Shown: piece after piece, positions 38,563 through 45,375 of the stretch
Numbering within the stretch: the stretch's first letter is position 1
Layout of the letters: every line of letters begins with the position of its first letter
NCBI GenBank assembly: GCA_017525025.1
Contig: JAFXUJ010000009.1
Coordinates: forward strand, 115,948-161,322
DNA length: 45,375 nt
DNA from: Elusimicrobiaceae bacterium
Lineage (GTDB): Bacteria > Elusimicrobiota > Elusimicrobia > Elusimicrobiales > Elusimicrobiaceae
Direction of reading: 5' to 3'
The notes under the pieces: generated by a model
What the model saw: the letters and a program-made list of their open reading frames with translations, nothing else
The model's database searches: none
Told to the model about the DNA's origin: nothing
Made by a program: the position numbers and the translations under genes

Positions 38563-39197
38563 GGCTTTTTAAGGGTGATGACACCGACTTTAATGGAAAT
38601 AATTTCCTAACCATCTATTTGGACACGACAACCTCTCTTACAGGGTTTAAGGCCACATTCAGGTTGGGCAGTTTTGTGCAGGAGTTTGCGGATATTACAT
38701 CCAAAACTCTCAAAGTAGTTATTCCGCACGAAGTAACCAAGCAATTCCCTGTAGGAAATCTAAACGGGATGTTGCGATTGGAAGATAGCTCCGGTCGGTT
38801 ACAAACTGTAACCAACACAATCCCTTTTGCGATTACCAAAGAAGTATTCACGCAGGAAGCACAGGAAATAAACTTGCCAATGCCGGACAATTATCCGATC
38901 GCAATTACCTTACGCTTGTTATCTAACGATTATGAGGATTTTATAAACAAGCCCTCTATCAACGGGGTTATTCTGACAGGCAACAAAACAAGCGAAGAGT
39001 TAAAACTTGCATTTGTTTATGAACAGGGAGAAGCATCGGACACATGGGTAATTAACCATGATCTTGATAAATACCCGAGCGTAACGGTTGTAGATAGTGC
39101 CAATACGGTAGTGGTTGGACACATAACCTACATCGATAGAAATCAACTGATAGTCCGGTTTAACGGAACTTTCAAAGGAAAAGCATATCTAAACTAG
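38550..39197 (+). CDS. Baseplate/fibre protein with C-terminal tip domain
   Basis: A 215-residue beta-rich protein. The N-terminus (about 10-100, NNFLTIYLDTTTSLTGFKAT, then GRLQTVTNTIPFAITKEVFT) resembles BppU-like upper baseplate domains. Residues about 150-215 (SDTWVINHDLDKYPSVTVVD, then VVGHITYIDRNQLIVRFNGT) form a common phage domain found at fibre ends, which often precedes receptor-binding tips. The gene starts inside the endolysin gene and ends before a GGAGAA ribosome site for the fibre gene. It probably attaches fibres to the baseplate. Confidence 0.6.
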   Translation: MARIRLFKGDDTDFNGNNFLTIYLDTTTSLTGFKATFRLGSFVQEFADITSKTLKVVIPHEVTKQFPVGNLNGMLRLEDSSGRLQTVTNTIPFAITKEVFTQEAQEINLPMPDNYPIAITLRLLSNDYEDFINKPSINGVILTGNKTSEELKLAFVYEQGEASDTWVINHDLDKYPSVTVVDSANTVVVGHITYIDRNQLIVRFNGTFKGKAYLN

Positions 39198-39208
39198 GAG
39201 AAATTACC

Positions 39209-40285
39209 ATGGCTGAAAAGAACGTATTAATTGACTTAAACTTAAACAACAACGAAATTCAAAACGTCGTCTTGCAGAATTTAGCAGCAGAACCCACCGG
39301 AAAAGAAGGCAAAATCTACTATGACAGTGCATCCGGTGTAAAAGCACCCAAGTTTTATGATGGGACTGCTTGGAAACAACTTGCAAAAAAAGATGAATTG
39401 CCTGTTGTAAACAATGCCACATTAACCATCCAAAAGAATGGTGTAAATGTGCAGACTTTTACGGCGAACGCTAGTGCCAATAAAACTGCCAACATTACCG
39501 TACCTACCAAGACATCTGAGGTTACGAACGATAGCGGTTTTATTACCAAAGAAGTTGATAACCTAACCAACTATACAAAGACAAGTGATTTGCCTACCGC
39601 AGGCAAAACGGGTAAATTTGCAGACTTATTGGAAAAACCTACCACGATTGCCGGCTATGGTATTACAGATGCCTATACCAAAACGGAAATTGACAATAAA
39701 GTATCGAGTGTTTACAAATACAAAGGGAGTGTTGCTACCTATGCAAACTTGCCAACTACTGGGCAAGTAGTGGGTGAGGTTTATAACGTAGAGGAAAATG
39801 GGGCCAACTATGCATGGGACGGAACAACTTGGGACAAGTTGGGAGAGACTATTGACTTCACTCCGTACTTATTAAAAACGGATGCGGCGGCTACCTATGC
39901 CACCATTACCAACTTAAATAAGAAAGCTCCATTGGCAAGCCCTACTTTAACAGGGACCCCGAAAGCACCTACTGCGGCGGCAGGAACCAATACCACCCAA
40001 ATCGCAACCACGGCCTTTGTACAGAACGCCATTGCCTCTTACAGTATCACTTTGGCTTCTAACAATCCTGCTCTTACGCCGTCTAGTGGTATTTGCACTT
40101 GGACGATTAGTAACACCCATAATAACGCTGATGTTCTCTGCTCCGTGCGAGAAGTAGCAACTGGTGAGGAAGTTTTTGCATCTGTTACCTATTCTGCAAG
40201 CAATATCGTTATTAAGATCAACTCTACAGCCAATATTGCCGCGGGTACTTATCGTGCTGTGATTATTGGTCAGAAAGTGAGCTAA
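39209..40285 (+). CDS. Tail fibre protein
   Basis: A 358-residue fibre with typical modules: an N-terminal structural domain (LNNNEIQNVVLQNLAAEPTG, IYYDSASGVKAPKFYDGTAW), repeated TS-rich segments (VPTKTSEVTNDSGFITK), a trimeric stalk motif (LTNYTKTSDLPTAGKTG, then AYTKTEIDNKVSSVYKYKGS), DGTTWDKLGETI and a second stalk (LASPTLTGTPKAPTAAAGTN, then TQIATTAFVQNAI), and a C-terminal beta domain. These PTLTGTPKAPT and IATTAFV segments are hallmarks of long-fibre trimer stalks. The C-terminus (NNADVLCSVREVATGEEVFA) is a candidate tip. AGGAGAAATTACC precedes the ATG. Confidence 0.82.
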   Translation: MAEKNVLIDLNLNNNEIQNVVLQNLAAEPTGKEGKIYYDSASGVKAPKFYDGTAWKQLAKKDELPVVNNATLTIQKNGVNVQTFTANASANKTANITVPTKTSEVTNDSGFITKEVDNLTNYTKTSDLPTAGKTGKFADLLEKPTTIAGYGITDAYTKTEIDNKVSSVYKYKGSVATYANLPTTGQVVGEVYNVEENGANYAWDGTTWDKLGETIDFTPYLLKTDAAATYATITNLNKKAPLASPTLTGTPKAPTAAAGTNTTQIATTAFVQNAIASYSITLASNNPALTPSSGICTWTISNTHNNADVLCSVREVATGEEVFASVTYSASNIVIKINSTANIAAGTYRAVIIGQKVS

Positions 40286-40297
40286 TGAGGTGTAACA

Positions 40298-40555
40298 ATG
40301 GTTAGCAAATTTCTAAACATAGATACGGACGGAACATTATCAGGTAATAGTGACACAACTGTAGCAAGTCAAAAGGCCGTCAAGACCTATATCGATGGCA
40401 AAGTTAATGATGCCACTATTACCATTACGCAGGGCGGTGTGCCCAAAGGAATTTTTACGGTCAACCAAAGTACCAACCAAACTGTGGAGTTAAGTGCGCC
40501 TAGTAGCGCAGATGTGAGTTATGTGGCTGAAACCGAAACATTGGTCTTTAACTAG
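40298..40555 (+). CDS. Short fibre-associated protein
   Basis: An 85-residue protein. Its first half has the trimeric stalk signature DGTLSGNSDTTVASQKAVKT, then YIDGKVND, matching the SD-x-TVASQKAVKTYID phrase of fibre trimerisation segments, while the second half (TITITQGGVPKGIFTVNQST, then VELSAPSSADVSYV) is a small beta domain. It may be a trimeric connector or a separate short fibre. The start follows the fibre gene by 12 bases with GAGGTG upstream. Confidence 0.6.
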   Translation: MVSKFLNIDTDGTLSGNSDTTVASQKAVKTYIDGKVNDATITITQGGVPKGIFTVNQSTNQTVELSAPSSADVSYVAETETLVFN

Positions 40556-40563
40556 GAGGACGA

Positions 40564-42339
40564 ATGAGTAACAATATCCTATTTTACTGCCCCTGTAGCG
40601 GCACGAAGCATTACTATGATGCGAGTGTGCTAGGGACTGTGAGTGTATATGAACTGGGCCATGGTACAAGGAAAACCATGGCAAATGGAGTTAATGGCAG
40701 TTACTTAAGAATGCCGTCAAATGCCATTAATTTCCTGTTTGAAAACACAATGCCCACCACGCTAACGATTGAATGGTGGCAACGGAATGTCGGTTCATAT
40801 GGCTGTGTGATTATGCCATCCAACCTGCTAGATAGTCAAAAACTGCAAACCCAAGTTCGTGCTTCTGTTGCACAGATCCAATCTATCTATTTTGAGAATA
40901 GAAACGGAAATCTTGGCGATATTACGTTAAATAATATCTCAAACAAAGAATGGACACATATTGCATACACACAGGACTATATCAATGGTCGTGTTTACTG
41001 CCATATTAACGGGATTTATCACGGTAGTGCTCAAACCAATAACAATCAATACGCTTGGAAACTTCTCTGCATTGGGGCTAAATCGTCTAACCCTGAGTCT
41101 GCTAGTGAGTATTTTAGCGGTGACATTGATGAGGTTATTATAACCGCAGGAACAAAGTATCCGTATGATCAAGATTTTACACCTAGTACCAAACTTCCAT
41201 CTGTAACTGATCTAGCGGAAGGTGGCGAGGAAGAAACCCCTGAAGAGCATGAATACATTTCCAATATTACGATCGAAGGGCAAAACTATCTTCTAAAGGC
41301 AAAAGCTATAGATGAGGACGTTCTTAGAACTATTCAAGCTTCTTTGCCCTTATTCCATCATACTTGGTCTGACCATCTATGCAACAATACAAGCTGGTTA
41401 AGAGCTGATACTTTTAGTTGGCAAAGCGGCGCAGTATATACGAGTGCCTACATGCATTTGGTAGCAGATATAAACGGTGTTTCGGCGCAAACGGAAACAA
41501 TCTCTGGTACGACCATTACCTTCTATCGCGCTACCGACGGACACAAGATTGTGTTAGCAGACCAAGCAAGTAATGTTGAAGCAATTTATGCCGCCACAGG
41601 CGTTGCTTGGTATTATATCTTGGATACGGTAAATCGACAATTTAAACTTCCAAGAACAAGTTGGCTTATTCAAGGCATAGGTAATGGCTCTGCCGGAGAT
41701 TATGTTGAAGCAGGATTGCCGGACCATACTCACTCCCCATTATATGTAGGTGGATCCAACAGGGACGTTGGGGATCCTGGGGCATATGTACTAACTGCGG
41801 GTAGCGAATATAATGGTGTTTCGCAAAATGCCAACAGTTATACAGGTGGTGTTGCCGATAAAACAGTTTATAGTAAATCTTCAACAGTACAACCTAGAAC
41901 AACACGAATGTACCTTTATTTCTATGTTGCCAATACAGTCCAAAATCAAACTGCTGTTGATATAGGCAGAGTAACAGAAGTTTTAAATGGAAAGGTTGAT
42001 GTCGCTGATTTGAGAGCCTGTTACACAGTGATTGATACATATGTCAATGGTGCTTCAGGATATCGTGTATGGTCGGATGGTTATTGTGAACAGTGGGGCA
42101 GATATACACCTACTTCAAATCCCTCGTATATTACTTTTGCCAAAACGTGGAACAGCACAAATTATAATCTACAGCTGTCAATGCAAGATACTTCTCCTAC
42201 GGATTTTGCTTTAACTGTTGCTTCTTGGAACGCATTAACAACCACAACGGCGCAGATATATCAAGGGTACAATGGCGGAAGTCAAACAATGCCAGTCATG
42301 TGGAGAGCATCAGGCTATATAAACTTAGGGTCAAATTGA
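40564..42339 (+). CDS. Receptor-binding protein with LamG-like and collar-like domains
   Basis: A 591-residue protein. The N-terminal 200 residues look like a LamG/concanavalin jelly roll: TTLTIEWWQRNVGSYGCVIM, EWTHIAYTQDYINGRVYCHI and FSGDIDEVIITAGTKYPY. The centre carries a tail-collar-like part with GVAWYYILDTVNRQFKLPRT, then GLPDHTHSPLYVGGSN, whose HTH signature recalls fibre tips. The last 100 residues (ASGYRVWSDGYCEQWGRYTP, then TLSMQD-like strands and PVMWRASGYINLG) match a C-terminal tip seen in phage fibres. An AGGAGGA site precedes it. It probably recognises a cell-surface polysaccharide. Confidence 0.72.
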   Translation: MSNNILFYCPCSGTKHYYDASVLGTVSVYELGHGTRKTMANGVNGSYLRMPSNAINFLFENTMPTTLTIEWWQRNVGSYGCVIMPSNLLDSQKLQTQVRASVAQIQSIYFENRNGNLGDITLNNISNKEWTHIAYTQDYINGRVYCHINGIYHGSAQTNNNQYAWKLLCIGAKSSNPESASEYFSGDIDEVIITAGTKYPYDQDFTPSTKLPSVTDLAEGGEEETPEEHEYISNITIEGQNYLLKAKAIDEDVLRTIQASLPLFHHTWSDHLCNNTSWLRADTFSWQSGAVYTSAYMHLVADINGVSAQTETISGTTITFYRATDGHKIVLADQASNVEAIYAATGVAWYYILDTVNRQFKLPRTSWLIQGIGNGSAGDYVEAGLPDHTHSPLYVGGSNRDVGDPGAYVLTAGSEYNGVSQNANSYTGGVADKTVYSKSSTVQPRTTRMYLYFYVANTVQNQTAVDIGRVTEVLNGKVDVADLRACYTVIDTYVNGASGYRVWSDGYCEQWGRYTPTSNPSYITFAKTWNSTNYNLQLSMQDTSPTDFALTVASWNALTTTTAQIYQGYNGGSQTMPVMWRASGYINLGSN

Positions 42340-42341
42340 TT

Positions 42342-43361
42342 ATGGTTACAAAACTGTTATACGACAGTAGGAATAATATTTACAAATCCCCACGAAACGG
42401 GAAGGCCGCATGGAGTTATAAGGACACAGAACCGTGGGGCGGATATGGTACTGGTGCTGATGGTGCTGTGACTATTTCAGAAAATACCGTCTATAGCAAT
42501 GAAATAAATGCTACTGATTTTGTATTGGATGCCGCAATAACATTAACTACAACTCGTTTACACCCCATAGTTATCAGAGCAACACGCAGTATAACAATTA
42601 ATGGAACAATCAATGCTGACGGCAAGGGGTTTACATATCAGGAAGGATGGAACTATTTCAATCTAGCAGTTTACAATCAAAACATAGCCGGTTCTGTCGG
42701 TATTTCGGGTGGCGGTTGTAGTGCTAACGCAGGCAGAATTTATAATGGCGGACAAGCTGTAGAAGTTAATGATTTTTTAGCATTTTTACGAAACTCCTAT
42801 GACTTCTTTTTAACAAAAGATATCAATATGTTCCCGAAGTATGGAGGTGGTGGCGGCGGTGATTTATCAAACCTTTCCGTTTACTGCACTGGTGGGGGTG
42901 GTATTATCCTCGTAGCCCCTACAATTATCCACAATGGACATTTAACCTCTCGCGGGTTGCCTGGTTCTGGTGGTAGCTGGAATGGAAATGGCGGAGGTGG
43001 TGGCGGTTTGATTGCGTTATTTAGTCGTACATTATCCGGTCAAGGAACCTATGAGGCATGTGGTGGCGGTGGCGGAGGTGGTGCTTGGAACGGTGTAGGA
43101 AATGCAGGGAGTTGGCAAAATGGTGGAGCATCTACAGGAAAAGGATACACAAGAGGCGGAGCTGGAGGCGGTTCTACGGCATTAAATGCCGATGGTGGAA
43201 CAGCGGGAGTTGGTGGAGGCGGAACGCAATACACAGGCATGTCAGGTTCAACTACTGGACAAGGTGGTGGCGGTGGCAATGAAACAGGTTCAGATCGTGG
43301 GGGACGCGGTGGTTCGGGAGGTGGGGCTGGCAAAATAGCTTGGATACAACTCAATAGATAG
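42342..43361 (+). CDS. Glycine-rich tail-fibre adhesin
   Basis: A 339-residue protein. The N-terminus (VTKLLYDSRNNIYKSPRNGK) and a beta middle (DFVLDAAITLTTTRLHPIVI) lead to a C-terminal half with at least eight runs of four to seven glycines separated by short variable loops (GGGGGG around 168 and 277, GNGGGGGG near 216, GGRGGSGGGAG at the end). Glycine runs of this kind form polyglycine type II helix bundles in the gp38 adhesins that cap T-even-like fibres, with host range set by the intervening loops. I infer the same here. The start is three bases after the preceding stop. GC content rises in the tract. Confidence 0.7.
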   Translation: MVTKLLYDSRNNIYKSPRNGKAAWSYKDTEPWGGYGTGADGAVTISENTVYSNEINATDFVLDAAITLTTTRLHPIVIRATRSITINGTINADGKGFTYQEGWNYFNLAVYNQNIAGSVGISGGGCSANAGRIYNGGQAVEVNDFLAFLRNSYDFFLTKDINMFPKYGGGGGGDLSNLSVYCTGGGGIILVAPTIIHNGHLTSRGLPGSGGSWNGNGGGGGGLIALFSRTLSGQGTYEACGGGGGGGAWNGVGNAGSWQNGGASTGKGYTRGGAGGGSTALNADGGTAGVGGGGTQYTGMSGSTTGQGGGGGNETGSDRGGRGGSGGGAGKIAWIQLNR

Positions 43362-43415
43362 GTACCGATACTAACTGAATGATTACTGAAAGTCAAAATA
43401 ATTTAGGAGACAATT

Positions 43416-43739
43416 ATGCATAAACATGAATTACTTAAACCTTACACAGACAAGCAACGCGCAGACTTTATCGTGGAGTATAATCATCGGCAAGGGTTGA
43501 TTATAAAAGAAGATGAAATTGGGCTTTATACGGAGGAGCCACCTATAATCGAGCCCACTTTGGAAGAGCAGGTAATAGCTCTTGAAAGAAAATACGAAAT
43601 GAATAGGTGGCAAAGAGAAGGCATTTTGGCAGAGGGCAGTTTATTTTCGGACTATACAAAAGCCAAGGCGCAAGAAATTGAAACTTTAGCAGAGGAATTG
43701 AGACATAACGATGTGGAAACTGATCAAAACACTATTTAA
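43416..43739 (+). CDS. Small late tail protein, fibre accessory-like
   Basis: A 107-residue protein right after the adhesin. It begins HKHELLKPYTDKQRADFIVE and contains TEEPPIIEPTLEEQVIALER, then KYEMNRWQREGILAEGSLFS, YTKAKAQEIETLAEELRHND. The Pro-rich linker followed by a Glu/Arg helix with R-E/G-x-x parallels the accessory protein at 37576-37908. Both lie behind tail tip genes, which suggests a fibre-assembly function. AGGAGACAATT lies before the ATG. Confidence 0.5.
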   Translation: MHKHELLKPYTDKQRADFIVEYNHRQGLIIKEDEIGLYTEEPPIIEPTLEEQVIALERKYEMNRWQREGILAEGSLFSDYTKAKAQEIETLAEELRHNDVETDQNTI

Positions 43740-43839
43740 AAGGAAATTACAACAGGGCATCTACTTTTCCGTAGATTTCCCAATATTTAAAAATAAGGAG
43801 AATAAACATGGTAAGAGTAAACACAGAAGTATTAAATGA
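43711..43839 (+). CDS. Possible 42-residue overlapping frame
   Basis: An ATG at 43711 opens 42 codons: MWKLIKTLFKRKLQQGIYFS, then VDFPIFKNKENKHGKSKHRS. The first half is basic and amphipathic, which is compatible with a lysis peptide, and it overlaps both neighbours in another frame. The ribosome site is weak (GAGGAATTGAGACATAACG) and a hairpin (ATCTAC / GTAGAT, 43759-43776) lies in it. Equally likely to be spurious. Confidence 0.25.
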   Translation: MWKLIKTLFKRKLQQGIYFSVDFPIFKNKENKHGKSKHRSIK

Positions 43840-44191
43840 AGTAAAAGAATTAATCAACACGGACGAGTTACGCACAAAACTTAAACGAGTTGTAGTTGCA
43901 GGTTCGGAGACTACTTGGCTAGACTTAACCGGAGAGGTATTGCCCTTAGTGGTATCTGCTGTGGAAAATGGCAAGGTGGAACTGACCTCGGCCCAAAAAT
44001 CCACTCTCGCATCCGATATCATCTTGCCTTTGATTAAGGACAAGTTGCCTTGGTACATTAAGCCGTTTGCCAGTTCGCTTGTAAAGTGGCTTATTTCGGT
44101 GGCTGTTTCAACCTTAAACAAACTGCTCACAAAGGACTGGAACGCCCAAATTAAGGCCCTTTTCGGCCCGAAGAAAGTCCAAGAGGACTAG
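43808..44191 (+). CDS. Hypothetical late membrane-associated protein
   Basis: A 127-residue protein. The N-terminal two thirds is helical and soluble (RVNTEVLNEVKELINTDELR, then TKLKRVVVAGSETTWLDLTG). Residues 80-110 (LPWYIKPFASSLVKWLISVA) are weakly hydrophobic and could lie on the membrane. It lies behind the fibres and before the Cys-rich mini-protein, with AAGGAG upstream. A holin role cannot be supported, since a clear transmembrane segment is missing. Unknown family. Confidence 0.5.
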   Translation: MVRVNTEVLNEVKELINTDELRTKLKRVVVAGSETTWLDLTGEVLPLVVSAVENGKVELTSAQKSTLASDIILPLIKDKLPWYIKPFASSLVKWLISVAVSTLNKLLTKDWNAQIKALFGPKKVQED

Positions 44192-44192
44192 T

Positions 44193-44306
44193 ATGCAACA
44201 TTGCCCCTACAAAGAGTACGACCATTACTTTTGGGAGTGTATCTGCCACAAGACAGGTAAGCCCTGCCATATCCGCTATTGTGGGGGCAAAAATAAAATG
44301 GAATAA
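44193..44306 (+). CDS. 37-residue Cys-rich mini-protein (late)
   Basis: ATG at 44193, one base after the preceding stop codon, with AGAGGA upstream. The product reads QHCPYKEYDHYFWECICHKT, then GKPCHIRYCGGKNKME, with five Cys and three His residues, a likely small zinc site. The FW-x-C-I...K-x-C core matches that of the early 40-residue protein at 14751-14873. The two probably share a fold and possibly a partner. No known family. Confidence 0.6.
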   Translation: MQHCPYKEYDHYFWECICHKTGKPCHIRYCGGKNKME

Positions 44307-44363
44307 TTCCTAAAAAAAATGTTATATTAACCCTAGTTTGCGTTAACAGGAGGAAAATATAGT

Positions 44364-44576
44364 ATGACAGCGCAAGAAAGACAAGTTATTGAGAACAAGA
44401 TTTCCGATATTAAAAAAGAGCTGCAAGAAGTACATGGCACTAAATGCGAAGTGTATAGCCGCGTGGTGGGCTATTTGCGGCCCGTACAGGGTTGGAATAA
44501 GGGCAAGAAAGAGGAATACACTCTTCGGCGCACCTACAACGTAGAAAACGCTAAACGGCCCTGTGAGGTTTGCTAG
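44364..44576 (+). CDS. Stand-alone class III RNR glycyl-radical-like domain
   Basis: A 70-residue protein. After a helical start (QERQVIENKISDIKKELQEV) comes KCEVYSRVVGYLRPVQGWNK, then GKKEEYTLRRTYNVEN, a segment characteristic of the C-terminus of anaerobic ribonucleotide reductase (NrdD), in which the glycine of RVVGYLRP would be the radical site. It ends with CEVC. The catalytic barrel is absent. As GrcA/YfiD does for pyruvate formate-lyase, it might supply a replaceable glycyl-radical domain to a cleaved host NrdD, or compete with it. Strong AGGAGG site upstream. A possible -10 TATATT lies at 44323-44328. The motif is from memory of NrdD C-termini. Confidence 0.6.
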   Translation: MTAQERQVIENKISDIKKELQEVHGTKCEVYSRVVGYLRPVQGWNKGKKEEYTLRRTYNVENAKRPCEVC

Positions 44577-44605
44577 TACATCTGCTTTCTTTAGGCAGTA
44601 GTACA

Positions 44606-44638
44606 AGGGGTTAGATTAATTTCTAACCCCTGTTTTTA
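44606..44638. terminator. Strong bidirectional terminator
   Basis: Perfect 10-bp stem AGGGGTTAGA / TCTAACCCCT with loop TTAATT, followed by GTTTTTA on the plus strand. It ends the late rightward genes and overlaps the stop codon of the leftward zinc-ribbon gene (44623-44625). Confidence 0.9.
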
Positions 44639-44766
44639 TAGGCATCTAGTGCTTCCAGTAATCCGCAGGTACTGCAGATTTCCGTTTTATTATCCTTTCG
44701 GCTTATAGCAGGGTAACCTACCATGTATCGGCCACAGTTTGGGCATTTTCGGCGTGTCTTGGGCAT
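44623..44766 (-). CDS. Small zinc-ribbon protein
   Basis: A 47-residue protein whose four cysteines fall in CPNCGRYMVGYPAISR and EICSTCGLLEALDAY, giving two CxxC knuckles that bind one zinc ion. The phrase MVGYPAISRKDN...EICSTCG is shared by a family of tiny phage and plasmid proteins. GAGGTTAAAT precedes the ATG at 44766; the longer frame to 44835 has no ribosome site. Its stop codon lies in the terminator stem. It probably binds nucleic acid or an RNA polymerase subunit, but this is unproven. Confidence 0.72.
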   Translation of the reverse strand: MPKTRRKCPNCGRYMVGYPAISRKDNKTEICSTCGLLEALDAYKNRG

Positions 44767-44768
44767 AT

Positions 44769-44987
44769 TTAACCTCGATTGGTATGTAGATAGGTCATTA
44801 CCGCGTAAACATTTTTTATGCGCTCTGCGGTGCAATCCAACCCATACAAGCTCCCCATTATCAGGTTTTGGTCCGATGTGGCAATACCGTCCTTGGCGTC
44901 CTTTACTCTTTCCGTAAGGTCTTTCACGAGACCCTGCAATACTTCATAGGAATGTTTAATTACTTCTAATTTCTCTTTTTCGGTCAT
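44769..44987 (-). CDS. Small helical protein
   Basis: A 72-residue protein, all helix by composition: TEKEKLEVIKHSYEVLQGLV, then KDLTERVKDAKDGIATSDQN and MGSLYGLDCTAERIKNVYAV. It stops two bases before the zinc-ribbon start, so it is co-transcribed with it. The start at 44987 has GGAG 11 bases upstream; an in-frame ATG at 45029 would overlap the next gene. No family was recognised. Confidence 0.6.
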   Translation of the reverse strand: MTEKEKLEVIKHSYEVLQGLVKDLTERVKDAKDGIATSDQNLIMGSLYGLDCTAERIKNVYAVMTYLHTNRG

Positions 44988-44988
44988 A

Positions 44989-45306
44989 TTACGCTGTTCT
45001 CCGTTTATTTTTTTTATTACCAAACACATTTAATAATTGTTCTCGTGCTGTGGTATTTGGCTCGCAGGTTTCAAAGTTGCTAAAGAACTCCCAATGACCA
45101 CCATTTTCCCGTATGTAGGTGCTTGCCTTAGTGGGAGTATCAAAACGGCCTATATGTCTGAGGTCTAGGCTATTCCCAATCTTATCTTCTGCGTGTACGG
45201 TATATGTCCAACTAACGCATTTCAATCCGTTTATTTTTACTGATGTGCGATAAAGAAGTAATAGAAGTGTAAAAAATTTTGCCGTTCCTATCCGGCACTT
45301 GCGCAT
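44989..45306 (-). CDS. Hypothetical protein at right end
   Basis: A 105-residue frame. The core SWTYTVHAEDKIGNSLDLRH, then IGRFDTPTKASTYIRENGGH, WEFFSNFETCEPNTTAREQL and the basic tail NKKNKRRTA look like a real protein. The first 25 residues (MRKCRIGTAKFFTLLLLLYR) are hydrophobic but lie over a short GCCG/CGGC hairpin plus T-run (about 45276-45297), and no ribosome site precedes the ATG, so the true start may be further downstream at a non-ATG codon. It leads the leftward three-gene unit. Function unknown. Confidence 0.45.
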   Translation of the reverse strand: MRKCRIGTAKFFTLLLLLYRTSVKINGLKCVSWTYTVHAEDKIGNSLDLRHIGRFDTPTKASTYIRENGGHWEFFSNFETCEPNTTAREQLLNVFGNKKNKRRTA

Positions 45307-45375
45307 TGTGTCGGATAGGTCGGGCGGTTATTCGGGCAAGTCCACCTTGCCAACAAAAGAATAATAAATCTCAAT

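Noticed and set aside
43049-43396. 115-codon Pro-rich minus-strand frame
   Set aside because: It is the reverse image of the glycine-rich tract of the adhesin; proline codons mirror glycine codons.
45330-45375. tRNA-like hairpin GGCAAG / CTTGCC near the right edge
   Set aside because: Only one short stem, and no other tRNA arms around it; cannot be assessed at the edge.

Overview
The window joins a short stretch of bacterial chromosome (about 1-5.5 kb) to an almost complete temperate tailed phage of the HK97-capsid type (about 5.9 kb to the right edge). The host stretch encodes an acyl-ACP thioesterase (cut by the left edge), a secreted DUF2807 (GIN-domain) protein, a TolC-type outer-membrane efflux protein and a membrane-fusion protein, so the host is Gram-negative. 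Purine-rich Shine-Dalgarno sites precede most genes. A phage-borne protein resembling the glycyl-radical end of the oxygen-sensitive class III ribonucleotide reductase suggests an anaerobic, probably gut, habitat. The mixture would fit an Elusimicrobium-like or similar gut bacterium, but the phylum is inferred, not shown.

Layout. 5.9-9.05 kb, minus strand: tyrosine integrase and a Firmicutes-style Y-family polymerase/YolD mutagenesis pair. 9.3-13.35 kb: accessory genes, namely an AAA ATPase with a DUF4143-like tail, a secreted thermonuclease, a PNKP-type polynucleotide kinase overlapping a Thg1-like 3'-5' RNA polymerase, and a divergent macro-domain ADP-ribose hydrolase. 13.4-14.4 kb: lysogeny switch with a CI/LexA-like repressor, overlapping divergent promoters and three 15-bp palindromic operators spaced exactly 21 bp, followed by a hairpin-rich leader. 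14.4-20.2 kb: early genes (excisionase-like HTH, tiny membrane and Cys-rich proteins, RecT/exonuclease recombination, SSB-like protein, NinB-like, VRR-NUC, replication organiser, DnaC-like loader). 20.3-22.5 kb: a ParB-like/DNA methyltransferase overlapping a phage S-adenosylmethionine synthetase. 22.5-31.2 kb: terminase, portal-MuF fusion, protease, capsid, connectors, tail tube and frameshifted tail chaperone. 31.2-43.7 kb: tape measure, baseplate hub with an inserted lectin-like domain, lysis genes and a large set of tail fibre and receptor-binding genes ending in a glycine-rich adhesin. 43.7-45.3 kb: small late genes, a class III RNR glycyl-radical-like mini-protein, a strong terminator and three convergent minus-strand small genes. 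No right attachment site is visible, so the prophage probably ends near or beyond the right edge.

How the parts work together. The methyltransferase and SAM synthetase look like a self-supplied DNA modification unit. The kinase and Thg1-like protein form a two-gene unit whose known chemistries (5'-OH phosphorylation, then templated 5'-end extension) would suit repair of cleaved tRNA; the macro-domain protein next door may deal with ADP-ribosylated products. This is the best candidate for an undescribed system here. The repressor appears to lack both the usual catalytic serine and the usual cleavage dipeptide, so induction may not follow the RecA autocleavage route. In the host part, the membrane-fusion protein is joined in frame to the C-terminal domain of a type I restriction HsdR subunit, which is either a real chimera or a rearrangement scar.
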